Shown here: piece by piece, positions 8,250 through 15,380 of the stretch
Layout of the letters: each line of letters opens with the position of its first letter
Position numbering within the stretch: position 1 is the first letter of the stretch
Assembly (NCBI GenBank): GCA_964528595.1
Contig: CAZGTM010000074.1
Coordinates: 1-16,901, forward strand
Direction of reading: 5' to 3'
Origin: CAYFKJ01 sp964528595
GTDB taxonomy: Bacteria > Pseudomonadota > Alphaproteobacteria > UBA2966
DNA length: 16,901 nucleotides
Notes under the pieces: generated by a model
What the model was told of the DNA's origin: nothing
Databases searched by the model: none
What the model saw: the letters and a program-made list of their open reading frames with translations, nothing else
Position numbers and translations under genes: made by a program

Positions 8250-10718
8250 ATGAAGGACATTCCCTCGAAGGCACGGGCGGTGATCATCGGCGGCGGGATT
8301 GTGGGCTGTTCCGTGGCCTACCACCTGGCCAAGCTTGGCTGGAAAGACGTCGTTTTGCTGGAGCGCAAACAGCTCAGCTGCGGCACGACCTGGCATGCCG
8401 CCGGCCTGATCGCCCAGCTCCGCGCGACCGCCAACATGACGCGGCTCGCCAAATACAGCCAGGAACTCTATTTCGGCCTGGAGGAGGAAACCGGCGTCGC
8501 CACGGGTTTTAAGCGCACGGGATCGATGACCGTCGCGCTAAACAGGGAGCGCATGGAGGAATTGCTGCGCAGCGCCTCCATGGCCCGCGCTTTCGGCGTC
8601 GAGATCGAGGAAATCGATGCCGCCGAGATCAAAGCCCGCTACGAGTATCTCAACACCGGCGACGTGGTGGGCGGCGTCTATCTCGCCAAGGACGGGCAGG
8701 GCGATCCCACCAACATCACCATGGCCCTGGCGAAGGGCGCGCGACAGAACGGCGCTCAGGTTATCGAGGGCGTCAAGGTGACCGCCATTCACCGGCAAAA
8801 CGGCCGGGTCACCGGCGTCGCCACCGACCGGGGCGATATCGAGGCCGAGTACGTCGTCAATTGCGCCGGCATGTGGGGCCGGGAGGTCGGGCTGATGGCG
8901 GGCGTCAACGTCCCGCTGCAAGCCTGCGAACATTTTTACATCGTCACCGAACCGGTCGACGGTCTGACCCAGATGCCGGTGCTGCGGGTGCCGGACGAGG
9001 GTACGTACTATAAGGAAGACGCCGGCAAGTTCCTGGTCGGCGCCTTCGAACTCAAGGCCAAGCCCTGGGGCACGGACGGCATCCCCGAGGACTTCTGCTT
9101 CGACCAGTTGCCGGAGGACTTCGACCACTTCGAACACATCCTGGAGGCCGCCGTCAACCGCATGCCGGTCCTGACGTCCACCGGCATTCATACCTTCTTC
9201 AACGGGCCGGAGAGTTTCACCCCGGACGACCGGTATCTCCTCGGTGAGGCGCCGGAGCTGGAAAATTACTTCGTGGCGGCGGGCTTCAATTCCGTCGGCA
9301 TCCAGTCCGCCGGCGGCGCCGGCATGGCGCTGGCCCAGTGGATGGACGCGGGCGAGCCGCCGTTCGATCTCTGGGACGTCGATATCCGCCGCATGCTGCC
9401 CTTCCAGAACAATCGCCGATACCTCGAAGCCCGCGCCACCGAGGCGCTGGGTCTTTTGTACGCCGATCATTTCCCATACCGGCAGTTTGCCACGGCGCGG
9501 GGAGTGCGCCGGTCGGTCTTACATGATCACCTCGCGGCGGCCGGCGCCTGCTTCGGCGAGACGGCAGGTTGGGAGCGCGCCAACTGGTTCCTGCCGAAGG
9601 CGGCCCGGGCCGCCGGGGAGGAGGCCGCCTATCGCTATTCGTGGAAACGGCAGAACTGGTTTGACTACGCCCGGGAAGAGCATTTGGCCGTCCGGCAGGG
9701 CGTCGGTCTGTTCGATATGTCGTCGTTCGGCAAGCTTCGTATAGAGGGGCCGGATGCCGAGGACGTTCTGCAACGCATCTGCGCCAATGACGTCGGCGTT
9801 GATGTGGGCGGTATCGTCTATACCCAATGGCTCAATATACGTGGCGGCATCGAGGCCGACCTCACCGTCACGCGGCTGACCGATCAGGCCTTCCTCCTTG
9901 TGACACCCGGCGCAACCGTCGCACGTGACCTGGCCTGGCTGAAGCGGCAAATGCCGACTGACGCACAATGCGTCGTCACCGACATCACGCCGATGGAAAC
10001 GGTGATTTGCCTGATGGGTCCGAAATCGCGGGAGGTGCTGGCGCAACTGACCAGCGCGCCGCTCGACAACGAAGCCTTTCCCTTCGGGACGGCGCAAACC
10101 ATCGATCTCGGCATGGCGAGCGCGCGGGCGCACCGGATCTCGTACGTCGGCGAACTGGGCTGGGAGATTTACGTGACCGCCGATTTCGCGGCCCACGTTT
10201 ACGAACAAATCGTGGCGGCCGGCGAGGCCCATGGCCTGCGCTTGTGCGGACTGCACGTGCTGGACAGCTGCCGCATCGAAAAAGCCTTCCGCCATTTCGG
10301 CCACGACATTACGGATGAAGATCACGTTCTGGAGGCCGGTCTCGGGTTCGCCGTCAAAACCGACAAGCCGGCCGGCCGCTTTGGCGACTTCATCGGCCGT
10401 GACGCGGTGCTGGCCAAACATAACGAGGGTCTCAGCCGGCGACTGGTGCAGTTCCAGTTGAACGATCCCGAGCCGCTGCTTTATCACACGGAACCCATCG
10501 TGCGGGACGGTGAAATCGTCGGGCACGTCACGTCGGGCTCTTACGGACACTGGCTGGGCGGCGCAATCGGACTAGGTTATGTGCCGGTACAACCCGGCGA
10601 GACAGGAAGTGATTTGTTGAAATCAAGCTTTGAAATCGAGGTCGCGGGTAAACGCGTCGCCGCAACGGCGTCGCTCAATCCCCTCTACGACGCCAAGGCG
10701 GAAAGAGTACGTATGTAA
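8250..10718 (+). CDS. FAD-dependent dehydrogenase with aminomethyltransferase domain, dimethylglycine/sarcosine dehydrogenase family (paralogue 2)
   Basis: An 822-aa flavoprotein with the same layout as its upstream neighbour: FAD motif GGGIVG (14-19), TWHAAG with His49 as the expected covalent FAD site, a DAO domain to about 375, a linker, a GcvT-like folate domain (about 440-690) and a C-terminal barrel. This copy is the more typical dimethylglycine/sarcosine dehydrogenase: it has GLIAQLRAT after the flavin motif, YTQWLN and GGIEADLTVTR in the folate domain (Asp537 in the expected folate-site position), and SYVGELGWEIY. Such enzymes convert dimethylglycine to sarcosine or sarcosine to glycine, giving 5,10-methylene-tetrahydrofolate and passing electrons to an acceptor (family knowledge). 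Which step this one takes cannot be told from sequence. The two tandem copies would fit two successive demethylations. Confidence 0.92.
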   Translation: MKDIPSKARAVIIGGGIVGCSVAYHLAKLGWKDVVLLERKQLSCGTTWHAAGLIAQLRATANMTRLAKYSQELYFGLEEETGVATGFKRTGSMTVALNRERMEELLRSASMARAFGVEIEEIDAAEIKARYEYLNTGDVVGGVYLAKDGQGDPTNITMALAKGARQNGAQVIEGVKVTAIHRQNGRVTGVATDRGDIEAEYVVNCAGMWGREVGLMAGVNVPLQACEHFYIVTEPVDGLTQMPVLRVPDEGTYYKEDAGKFLVGAFELKAKPWGTDGIPEDFCFDQLPEDFDHFEHILEAAVNRMPVLTSTGIHTFFNGPESFTPDDRYLLGEAPELENYFVAAGFNSVGIQSAGGAGMALAQWMDAGEPPFDLWDVDIRRMLPFQNNRRYLEARATEALGLLYADHFPYRQFATARGVRRSVLHDHLAAAGACFGETAGWERANWFLPKAARAAGEEAAYRYSWKRQNWFDYAREEHLAVRQGVGLFDMSSFGKLRIEGPDAEDVLQRICANDVGVDVGGIVYTQWLNIRGGIEADLTVTRLTDQAFLLVTPGATVARDLAWLKRQMPTDAQCVVTDITPMETVICLMGPKSREVLAQLTSAPLDNEAFPFGTAQTIDLGMASARAHRISYVGELGWEIYVTADFAAHVYEQIVAAGEAHGLRLCGLHVLDSCRIEKAFRHFGHDITDEDHVLEAGLGFAVKTDKPAGRFGDFIGRDAVLAKHNEGLSRRLVQFQLNDPEPLLYHTEPIVRDGEIVGHVTSGSYGHWLGGAIGLGYVPVQPGETGSDLLKSSFEIEVAGKRVAATASLNPLYDAKAERVRM

Positions 10719-10726
10719 CAATCGGC

Positions 10727-10745
10727 CGGTCCGGTGTACGGACCG
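10727..10745 (+). other. intercistronic hairpin between flavoprotein 2 and MttB homologue
   Basis: Perfect 7-bp GC-rich inverted repeat CGGTCCG (10727-10733) and CGGACCG (10739-10745) around a 5-base loop, in the 50-bp gap between the two genes. No T-run follows, so it is unlikely to be a full rho-independent terminator. It could stabilise or partly attenuate the transcript (inference). Confidence 0.5.
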
Positions 10746-10756
10746 TCCCTGCCATG

Positions 10757-10761
10757 AAGGA
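10757..10761 (+). promoter_or_regulatory. ribosome binding site deciding the MttB-homologue start
   Basis: AAGGA lies 7 bp before the ATG at 10769. The alternative ATG at 10754 overlaps this site and has no purine-rich sequence in front, so 10769 is preferred; the difference is five residues. Confidence 0.55.
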
Positions 10762-10768
10762 TGCGGCC

Positions 10769-12337
10769 ATGACACAGGCTGGACCCCAACCGAGAGCACG
10801 AAGAGCCGGCGGCCGTGCCGCCCGACACGCGGTACGCGCCGCACCCCTGCCGGACGAAAAAAAACCGGTCCGGGGCGGCCTTCAAGGCGGTCAGTACAAA
10901 CCCCTCGAACCAGCGGGGGTCGAGCGCATTCATCAGGCGGCCTTGCAGCTCCTTGAGGAAATCGGCTTGGCCGACGCGCCGCAATCGGGAGTCGACGTCA
11001 TGACGGCGGCCGGGGCTATCCAGGGTGACGACGGCCGGCTACGCTTCCCCCGCGCGCTGGTGGAGGACATGGTGGCCATGGCGGCGCGCAATTTCACGCT
11101 GTGCGCCCAGGATCCCAAATACGACATGGAACCGGGCGGCAGCCGGGTCTACTACGGCACTGCCGGCGCCGCCGTGCATTTCGTCGATCTGGAAAACCGG
11201 GAGTACCGCGATTCCAACCTCAGCGATATCTATGACGGCGCCCGGATCGTCGAATCGCTCGACAACATCCACTTCTACCAACGGCCCATGGTGGCCCGCG
11301 ACATGGAGAGTAGTTACGAGCTCGACATCAACACCGTCTATGCGGCGATGGCCGGCACCTCGAAGCATATCGGCGCCAGCTTCATCAACCCTGAGAACAC
11401 CGAACGCGTAATCGAAATGCTTCACCTCGCGGCTGGCGGCGAGGCGGCCTGGCGGGCCCGGCCGTTCGTTTCCAATTCCAACTGTTTCGTCGTGCCGCCC
11501 ATGAAGTTCGGCACCGAAGCCTGCCAGGTCATGGAGGCCTGTATCCGAGGCGGCATGCCCGTCCTGCTGCTGTCGGCCGGACAGGCCGGGGCGACGGCGC
11601 CGGCGGCCATCGCCGGTACGCTGACGCAGGCCGTGGCCGAGTGTCTGGCCGGGGTCGTCTACGTCAACGCCATGAAACCTGGCCATCCGGCCATCTTCGG
11701 AACCTGGCCTTTTGTCTCCGATCTCAGGACAGGTGCGATGACCGGAGGCTCGGGCGAGCAAGCCATACTGACGGCGGCCTGCGCCCAGATGGCGCAGTTT
11801 TACGATCTCCCGGGGGGCTCCGCCGCCGGCATGGCGGACGCCAAGCTGCCCGATGCCCAGTCAGGCTACGAGAAGGGCATATCCGTCGTCACGGCGGGTC
11901 TGGCGGGTCTCAATCTGGTCTACGAATCGGTCGGTATGCACGGCTCCCTGATGGGGTTTTGCCTGGAAAGCCTGATTATCGATAACGATATGATCGGCCA
12001 GAGCCTGCGCTGCATTCGCGGCATCGAAGTGAACGACGACACCTTGTCGCTTGACGCCATCCGCGAAGTTTGCCTGGAGGGACCGGGACACTACCTGGGC
12101 CACAACCAGACGCTCCAGCTGATGGAAACAGAATATCTCTACCCCACCTTCAGCGACCGCACGACGCCCAAGGTTTGGGCGGAGTTGGGCAAGAAGGACC
12201 TCACCGAGCGCGCCATCGAGGAAAAGCGGCGAATCCTCGAAAACTTCCACCCCGGCCATCTGGCCCCGGAAACCGACGCCGCCATTCGGGCGGAATTTCC
12301 CATCAAGCTGTCGATGGCGGTAATGAACCGAGGTTAG
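10769..12337 (+). CDS. MttB-superfamily (trimethylamine methyltransferase-like) protein, non-pyrrolysine
   Basis: A 522-aa cytoplasmic protein of the trimethylamine methyltransferase superfamily. The Arg-rich N-terminal tail (residues 8-23, RARRAGGRAARHAVR) leading into LQGGQYKPL and HQAALQLLEEIGL (55-67), and the C-terminal PGHYLGHNQTLQLMETEYLYP, are typical of the bacterial group. It is read through as one open frame with no internal amber codon, so unlike methanogen MttB it contains no pyrrolysine. Characterised non-pyrrolysine relatives move a methyl group from a quaternary amine (glycine betaine, proline betaine, carnitine) to a corrinoid protein; the substrate here is unknown. No corrinoid protein, reactivase or second methyltransferase is in the window. 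It follows the two flavoproteins, consistent with removal of the first methyl before the flavoproteins act (inference). The final stop is TAG, at the family's normal end. Confidence 0.9.
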   Translation: MTQAGPQPRARRAGGRAARHAVRAAPLPDEKKPVRGGLQGGQYKPLEPAGVERIHQAALQLLEEIGLADAPQSGVDVMTAAGAIQGDDGRLRFPRALVEDMVAMAARNFTLCAQDPKYDMEPGGSRVYYGTAGAAVHFVDLENREYRDSNLSDIYDGARIVESLDNIHFYQRPMVARDMESSYELDINTVYAAMAGTSKHIGASFINPENTERVIEMLHLAAGGEAAWRARPFVSNSNCFVVPPMKFGTEACQVMEACIRGGMPVLLLSAGQAGATAPAAIAGTLTQAVAECLAGVVYVNAMKPGHPAIFGTWPFVSDLRTGAMTGGSGEQAILTAACAQMAQFYDLPGGSAAGMADAKLPDAQSGYEKGISVVTAGLAGLNLVYESVGMHGSLMGFCLESLIIDNDMIGQSLRCIRGIEVNDDTLSLDAIREVCLEGPGHYLGHNQTLQLMETEYLYPTFSDRTTPKVWAELGKKDLTERAIEEKRRILENFHPGHLAPETDAAIRAEFPIKLSMAVMNRG

Positions 12338-12617
12338 CGGCGCGTTGCGTTTCCTCATCTTCATCTCCAAAAATGTTTCCGTGAATATTCAATCAAAACA
12401 TTAATATATATTGTTAAATTATTGATATAAAAGAAAAAATACGGATTGTTATCTCGCTCATCATCCATTAACCGAGGCGCCGGAAATCGCCCTGGCGCCG
12501 ATCCTTCTTTTACTGGCGTCTTTGCCATCTAAGTTGTTTCATGTATGTGAATTTTATTCGTGGCGGTCCGTACGCGGGATGGCCAATTTTGATTGATTTC
12601 AGTTTCGGGGGAGCGCC
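12338..12617. promoter_or_regulatory. 280-bp AT-rich gap, probable promoter/operator of the molybdenum-subunit gene
   Basis: The stretch of about 12370-12460 is strongly AT-rich against GC-rich flanks. It holds a perfect 10-bp palindrome TGAATATTCA (12382-12391), nearly the same as TGAATATTTCA at 5122-5132 upstream of the XRE gene, and a looser dyad from AACA (12397-12400) to TGTT (12412-12415). No confident -35/-10 pair could be fixed by eye, and no convincing ORF was found. A promoter for the genes downstream is expected here because spacing breaks the preceding operon. Confidence 0.45.
12476..12499 (+). terminator. possible weak terminator hairpin
   Basis: GGCGCC (12476-12481) pairs with GGCGCC (12494-12499) around a 12-base loop, followed by a broken T-rich run (CCTTCTTTT, to about 12510). 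The stem is only 6 bp and the hairpin is 139 bp beyond the MttB-homologue stop, so this is a weak candidate. Confidence 0.25.
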
Positions 12618-14924
12618 GTGAACAGACCAGCCGTTGTCGGCCAATCCATTCCCCGCCTGGAAGACGAGCGTTTTCTCACCGGGACTGGCCAATTCACCGC
12701 TGATATCGACCTTCCGGGACAAGCCTTTGCGGTTGTCGTCCGTTCTCCCCATGCCCACGCCCTGATCCGGAGCATTGATGCCGCAGAGGCATTCGCCATG
12801 GACGGGGTTCTCGGTGTTTTTACTGCTGCGGATCTCCGAGAGCGCGGAATCCAGCACATTTCCTCCGCCACGGAAAACGACACGAATGCCGACGGCAGCG
12901 CCGTGCCCGAAAAGCCCCAGTACCCGCTGGCGACGGATCGGGTCCGTTACGTCGGCGAGCCCGTCGCGCTGATCGTGGCCGAAACGGCGGCCGCGGCGGA
13001 GGAGGCGGCGGAGCAGGTGTACGTTGATTACGAGGAATTGGCGGCCGTGACCGACGGTTATCAGGCGCTTGAGCCCGGCGCACCTGCGTTGTGGCCGGAA
13101 CACGGCAGTAACCTTTCCTGCCGCTGGGGCGGGGAGGAAGGTGCAGAAGTCGCGGAAGCATTGTCGACGGCGGCCCACGTGATCGATCTGGAAGCCGATA
13201 TTCCCCGCCGCATCATATCGTTCATGGAGCCGCGTGGCTGCTTGGCCCAGTACGACGGGCCGGCGGATCGCCTCACGTTGCATGTCGGTTGCCAGTCGGC
13301 GTCGGGGTTGCGCACAGGGCTTGCCGGGATTCTCGGCGTGGTTGAAGACAGCCTGCGCGTCGTCGTGCCCGACGTCGGCGGCAGTTTTGGCGCGCGCGGC
13401 CACGTCTATCCTGAGTTCGTCCTGACCGCCTTCGCTGCCCGCCAAATTGGCAGACCGGTTAAATGGGTGGCTGGGCGCGGTGAAAGTTTTCTCAGCGATT
13501 CCCAGGCCCGCGCCCAAACCATCAAGGCGAAGCTGGCTTTGGATGCCGAGGGTCATTTCCTCGCCCTCGATCTGGCGACGACATGGAGCCATGGCGCCTA
13601 TCTGGGGCCACGGGCGCTTTGGGTCCTGACGACCTGGATGAAGCCGATGATTTGCGGACCCTACGCCATTCCGTTGGCCGGCTTCCGGCTTGACGCCGTT
13701 GCCACCAACACGGCACCGATCGCCTCCTACCGGGGCGTCGCCCGGTCTGAACCCGGCTACGTTATCGAGCGACTGATCGACAAGGCGGCGCAAGAGTTGG
13801 GCATTAATCCCGTGGACTTGCGGCGGCGCAACATCATACCCCGCAACGCCATGCCCTGGCGTAGCGCAGCCGGTGCCATGTATGCGCCGGCGGAATTGGA
13901 AAGTTCGCTGGACAAGGCTCTGGCTGCCGCCGATTGGACGGGATTTCCAACCCGGCGGGCGGACAGCGAGGCGCGGGGCTGGCTACGCGGCATCGGTGTC
14001 GGCTTTTTCATCATGAATGCCGGCGGCGTGCCCAACGAATGGGCCGAAATCCATGTACAGGGCGACGGGGCCGTCATCATTCACACCGGCACCCAGGACA
14101 CCGGTATGAGCCACGAAACCACCCTGGCCCAGGTGGCCGCCGACCGCCTCGGGGTCGATCCTGAACTCGTCCGGGTGATCGACGGTGACACCGACCGCAT
14201 CGCCTTCAGCGGCGGCGCACACGGGTCGCGCTGCATGCGCATCGGCGGCGGCGCCGTGGTTCAGAGCGCCGAAGCCGTAATCGAACAGGGAAAGCTGGCC
14301 GCCGCCGATTTGCTCGAAGCGGCCAACGCCGACATCGTTTTCGAAGGGGCCGAGTTTGTGATCCGGGGTACCGACCGGCGGATCGGACTATTCGACGTGG
14401 CAAAATCCGTTGAAACCGACGGCCATCCGCTTTTGGCGGCCGGGATGTTCGAAGTTTCCGACATGAGCTATCCCAGCGGCTGCCACATCTGCGAAGTCGA
14501 GATCGATCCCGGCACCGGCGGCGTTTCGGTAAGGCGCTTTACCTCGGTCGTCGATCCGGGCGTGGCCGTAAACCCCATGGTGGTCGAAGGCCAAATACAC
14601 GGCGGTGTCGCCCAATCCATCGGCGAGGCCTTGATGGAGCATGTGGTTTACGACCCCGAAACCGGACAGCTGCTGAGCGGGAACTTTCCCGACTTCGCCA
14701 TTCCCAAGGCGGACGATCTGCCGGCCTTCACCGTGCTGCTCAACCCGCAGGCGTCGACGGACAATCCGCTGGGCGTCAAGGGCGTGGGCGAAGCCGGTTG
14801 CATCGGCGTAACCGCCGCCGCGGTCAACGCCGTCGTCGACGCCCTGGCGCCCCACGGCGTCCGGCACATCGACATGCCGGTAACCTCGCAACGGATTTGG
14901 TCTGCGTTAAACGACACTAGCTGA
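12618..14924 (+). CDS. xanthine dehydrogenase-family molybdopterin-binding (large) subunit, CoxL-like
   Basis: A 768-aa catalytic subunit of the molybdenum hydroxylase family, which hydroxylates N-heterocycles, aldehydes or similar substrates with water. Visible signs: family N-terminus (VGQSIPRLEDERFLTGTGQF), PDVGGSFGARG (251-261), YRGVARSEP (371-379) before the ERLIDKAAQELG helix, and KGVGEAG with the expected catalytic Glu725. It lacks the Cys-containing AYRCSFR loop of true CO dehydrogenase, so a CO role is not supported. The GTG start follows a GGGGGA ribosome site (12607-12612). Length is normal. Neither the 2Fe-2S nor the FAD subunit that normally accompanies it is encoded in the window, so partners must come from elsewhere. 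VOC and unknown genes follow within 14 and 16 bp. Substrate unknown; a link to breakdown of a methylated nitrogen compound is inference from neighbours only. Confidence 0.92.
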   Translation: MNRPAVVGQSIPRLEDERFLTGTGQFTADIDLPGQAFAVVVRSPHAHALIRSIDAAEAFAMDGVLGVFTAADLRERGIQHISSATENDTNADGSAVPEKPQYPLATDRVRYVGEPVALIVAETAAAAEEAAEQVYVDYEELAAVTDGYQALEPGAPALWPEHGSNLSCRWGGEEGAEVAEALSTAAHVIDLEADIPRRIISFMEPRGCLAQYDGPADRLTLHVGCQSASGLRTGLAGILGVVEDSLRVVVPDVGGSFGARGHVYPEFVLTAFAARQIGRPVKWVAGRGESFLSDSQARAQTIKAKLALDAEGHFLALDLATTWSHGAYLGPRALWVLTTWMKPMICGPYAIPLAGFRLDAVATNTAPIASYRGVARSEPGYVIERLIDKAAQELGINPVDLRRRNIIPRNAMPWRSAAGAMYAPAELESSLDKALAAADWTGFPTRRADSEARGWLRGIGVGFFIMNAGGVPNEWAEIHVQGDGAVIIHTGTQDTGMSHETTLAQVAADRLGVDPELVRVIDGDTDRIAFSGGAHGSRCMRIGGGAVVQSAEAVIEQGKLAAADLLEAANADIVFEGAEFVIRGTDRRIGLFDVAKSVETDGHPLLAAGMFEVSDMSYPSGCHICEVEIDPGTGGVSVRRFTSVVDPGVAVNPMVVEGQIHGGVAQSIGEALMEHVVYDPETGQLLSGNFPDFAIPKADDLPAFTVLLNPQASTDNPLGVKGVGEAGCIGVTAAAVNAVVDALAPHGVRHIDMPVTSQRIWSALNDTS

Positions 14925-14929
14925 GGAGG
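14923..14929 (+). promoter_or_regulatory. strong ribosome binding site for the VOC gene
   Basis: GAGGAGG overlaps the TGA stop of the molybdenum subunit and stands 9 bp before the VOC ATG at 14939. It indicates tight translational linkage of the two genes. Confidence 0.7.
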
Positions 14930-14938
14930 CCGATTTCG

Positions 14939-15364
14939 ATGGCTGAGAACAATCCCATTCATCTGCGCAATATCGACCACGTCGTCCTGCGCGCCCGCGA
15001 TATCGCGGTCATGCTCGAATTCTACCGCGACGTTTTGGGCTGCGAGGTCGTCAAGCACAACGAGCCCTTGGGTCTGTATCACCTGCGGGCCGGCACCTCG
15101 ATGATCGATCTGATCGATATGGCCGGTAAACTGGGGGCGGCAGGCGGGCCACCGCCGCAGCGGGAGGGGCACAATGTCGATCATTTCGCCCTCAGCATCG
15201 AACATTACGATGAAGATGCCATTCGAAGTTACCTGGCGGAAAAGGGCGTCGAGGCCGGCGAATCCGGTGAGCGCTTTGGCGCGGAGGGTGATGGCCCGTC
15301 GATTTACTTATCCGATCCCCAAGGCAACAACCTGGAACTCAAGGGGCCGGCCAATCCAACCTAG
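14939..15364 (+). CDS. VOC superfamily protein (glyoxalase/bleomycin-resistance/dioxygenase fold)
   Basis: A 141-aa single-unit VOC protein. Two beta-alpha-beta modules are visible: residues 8-65, opening with HLRNIDHVVLRARD and FYRDVLGCEV, and residues 78-137, with VDHFALSIEHYDED and the closing YLSDPQGNNLELKG. Candidate metal ligands are His14, His82 and Glu133, the usual places in this fold, so a metal-dependent lyase, isomerase or dioxygenase is possible; the exact reaction cannot be read. It lies 14 bp after the molybdenum subunit behind a strong ribosome site, so it probably acts on a product or substrate of that enzyme (inference). Confidence 0.92.
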   Translation: MAENNPIHLRNIDHVVLRARDIAVMLEFYRDVLGCEVVKHNEPLGLYHLRAGTSMIDLIDMAGKLGAAGGPPPQREGHNVDHFALSIEHYDEDAIRSYLAEKGVEAGESGERFGAEGDGPSIYLSDPQGNNLELKGPANPT

Positions 15365-15380
15365 GTCAGATCGCATCCGC

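Noticed and set aside
10769..12337. Pyrrolysine read-through at the terminal TAG of the MttB homologue
   Set aside because: The protein is already full length with the usual family C-terminus, and pyrrolysine in this family lies internally.
12618..14924. Carbon monoxide dehydrogenase large subunit
   Set aside because: The Cys-bearing AYRCSFR active-site loop of true CO dehydrogenase is replaced by SYRGVAR, and partner subunits are missing.
15174..15380. N-terminal extension of the unknown 410-aa protein back into the VOC gene
   Set aside because: It overlaps most of the second half of a well-supported VOC gene in another frame, and the predicted extra residues are Arg/Ser/Pro-rich as expected of an out-of-frame shadow.
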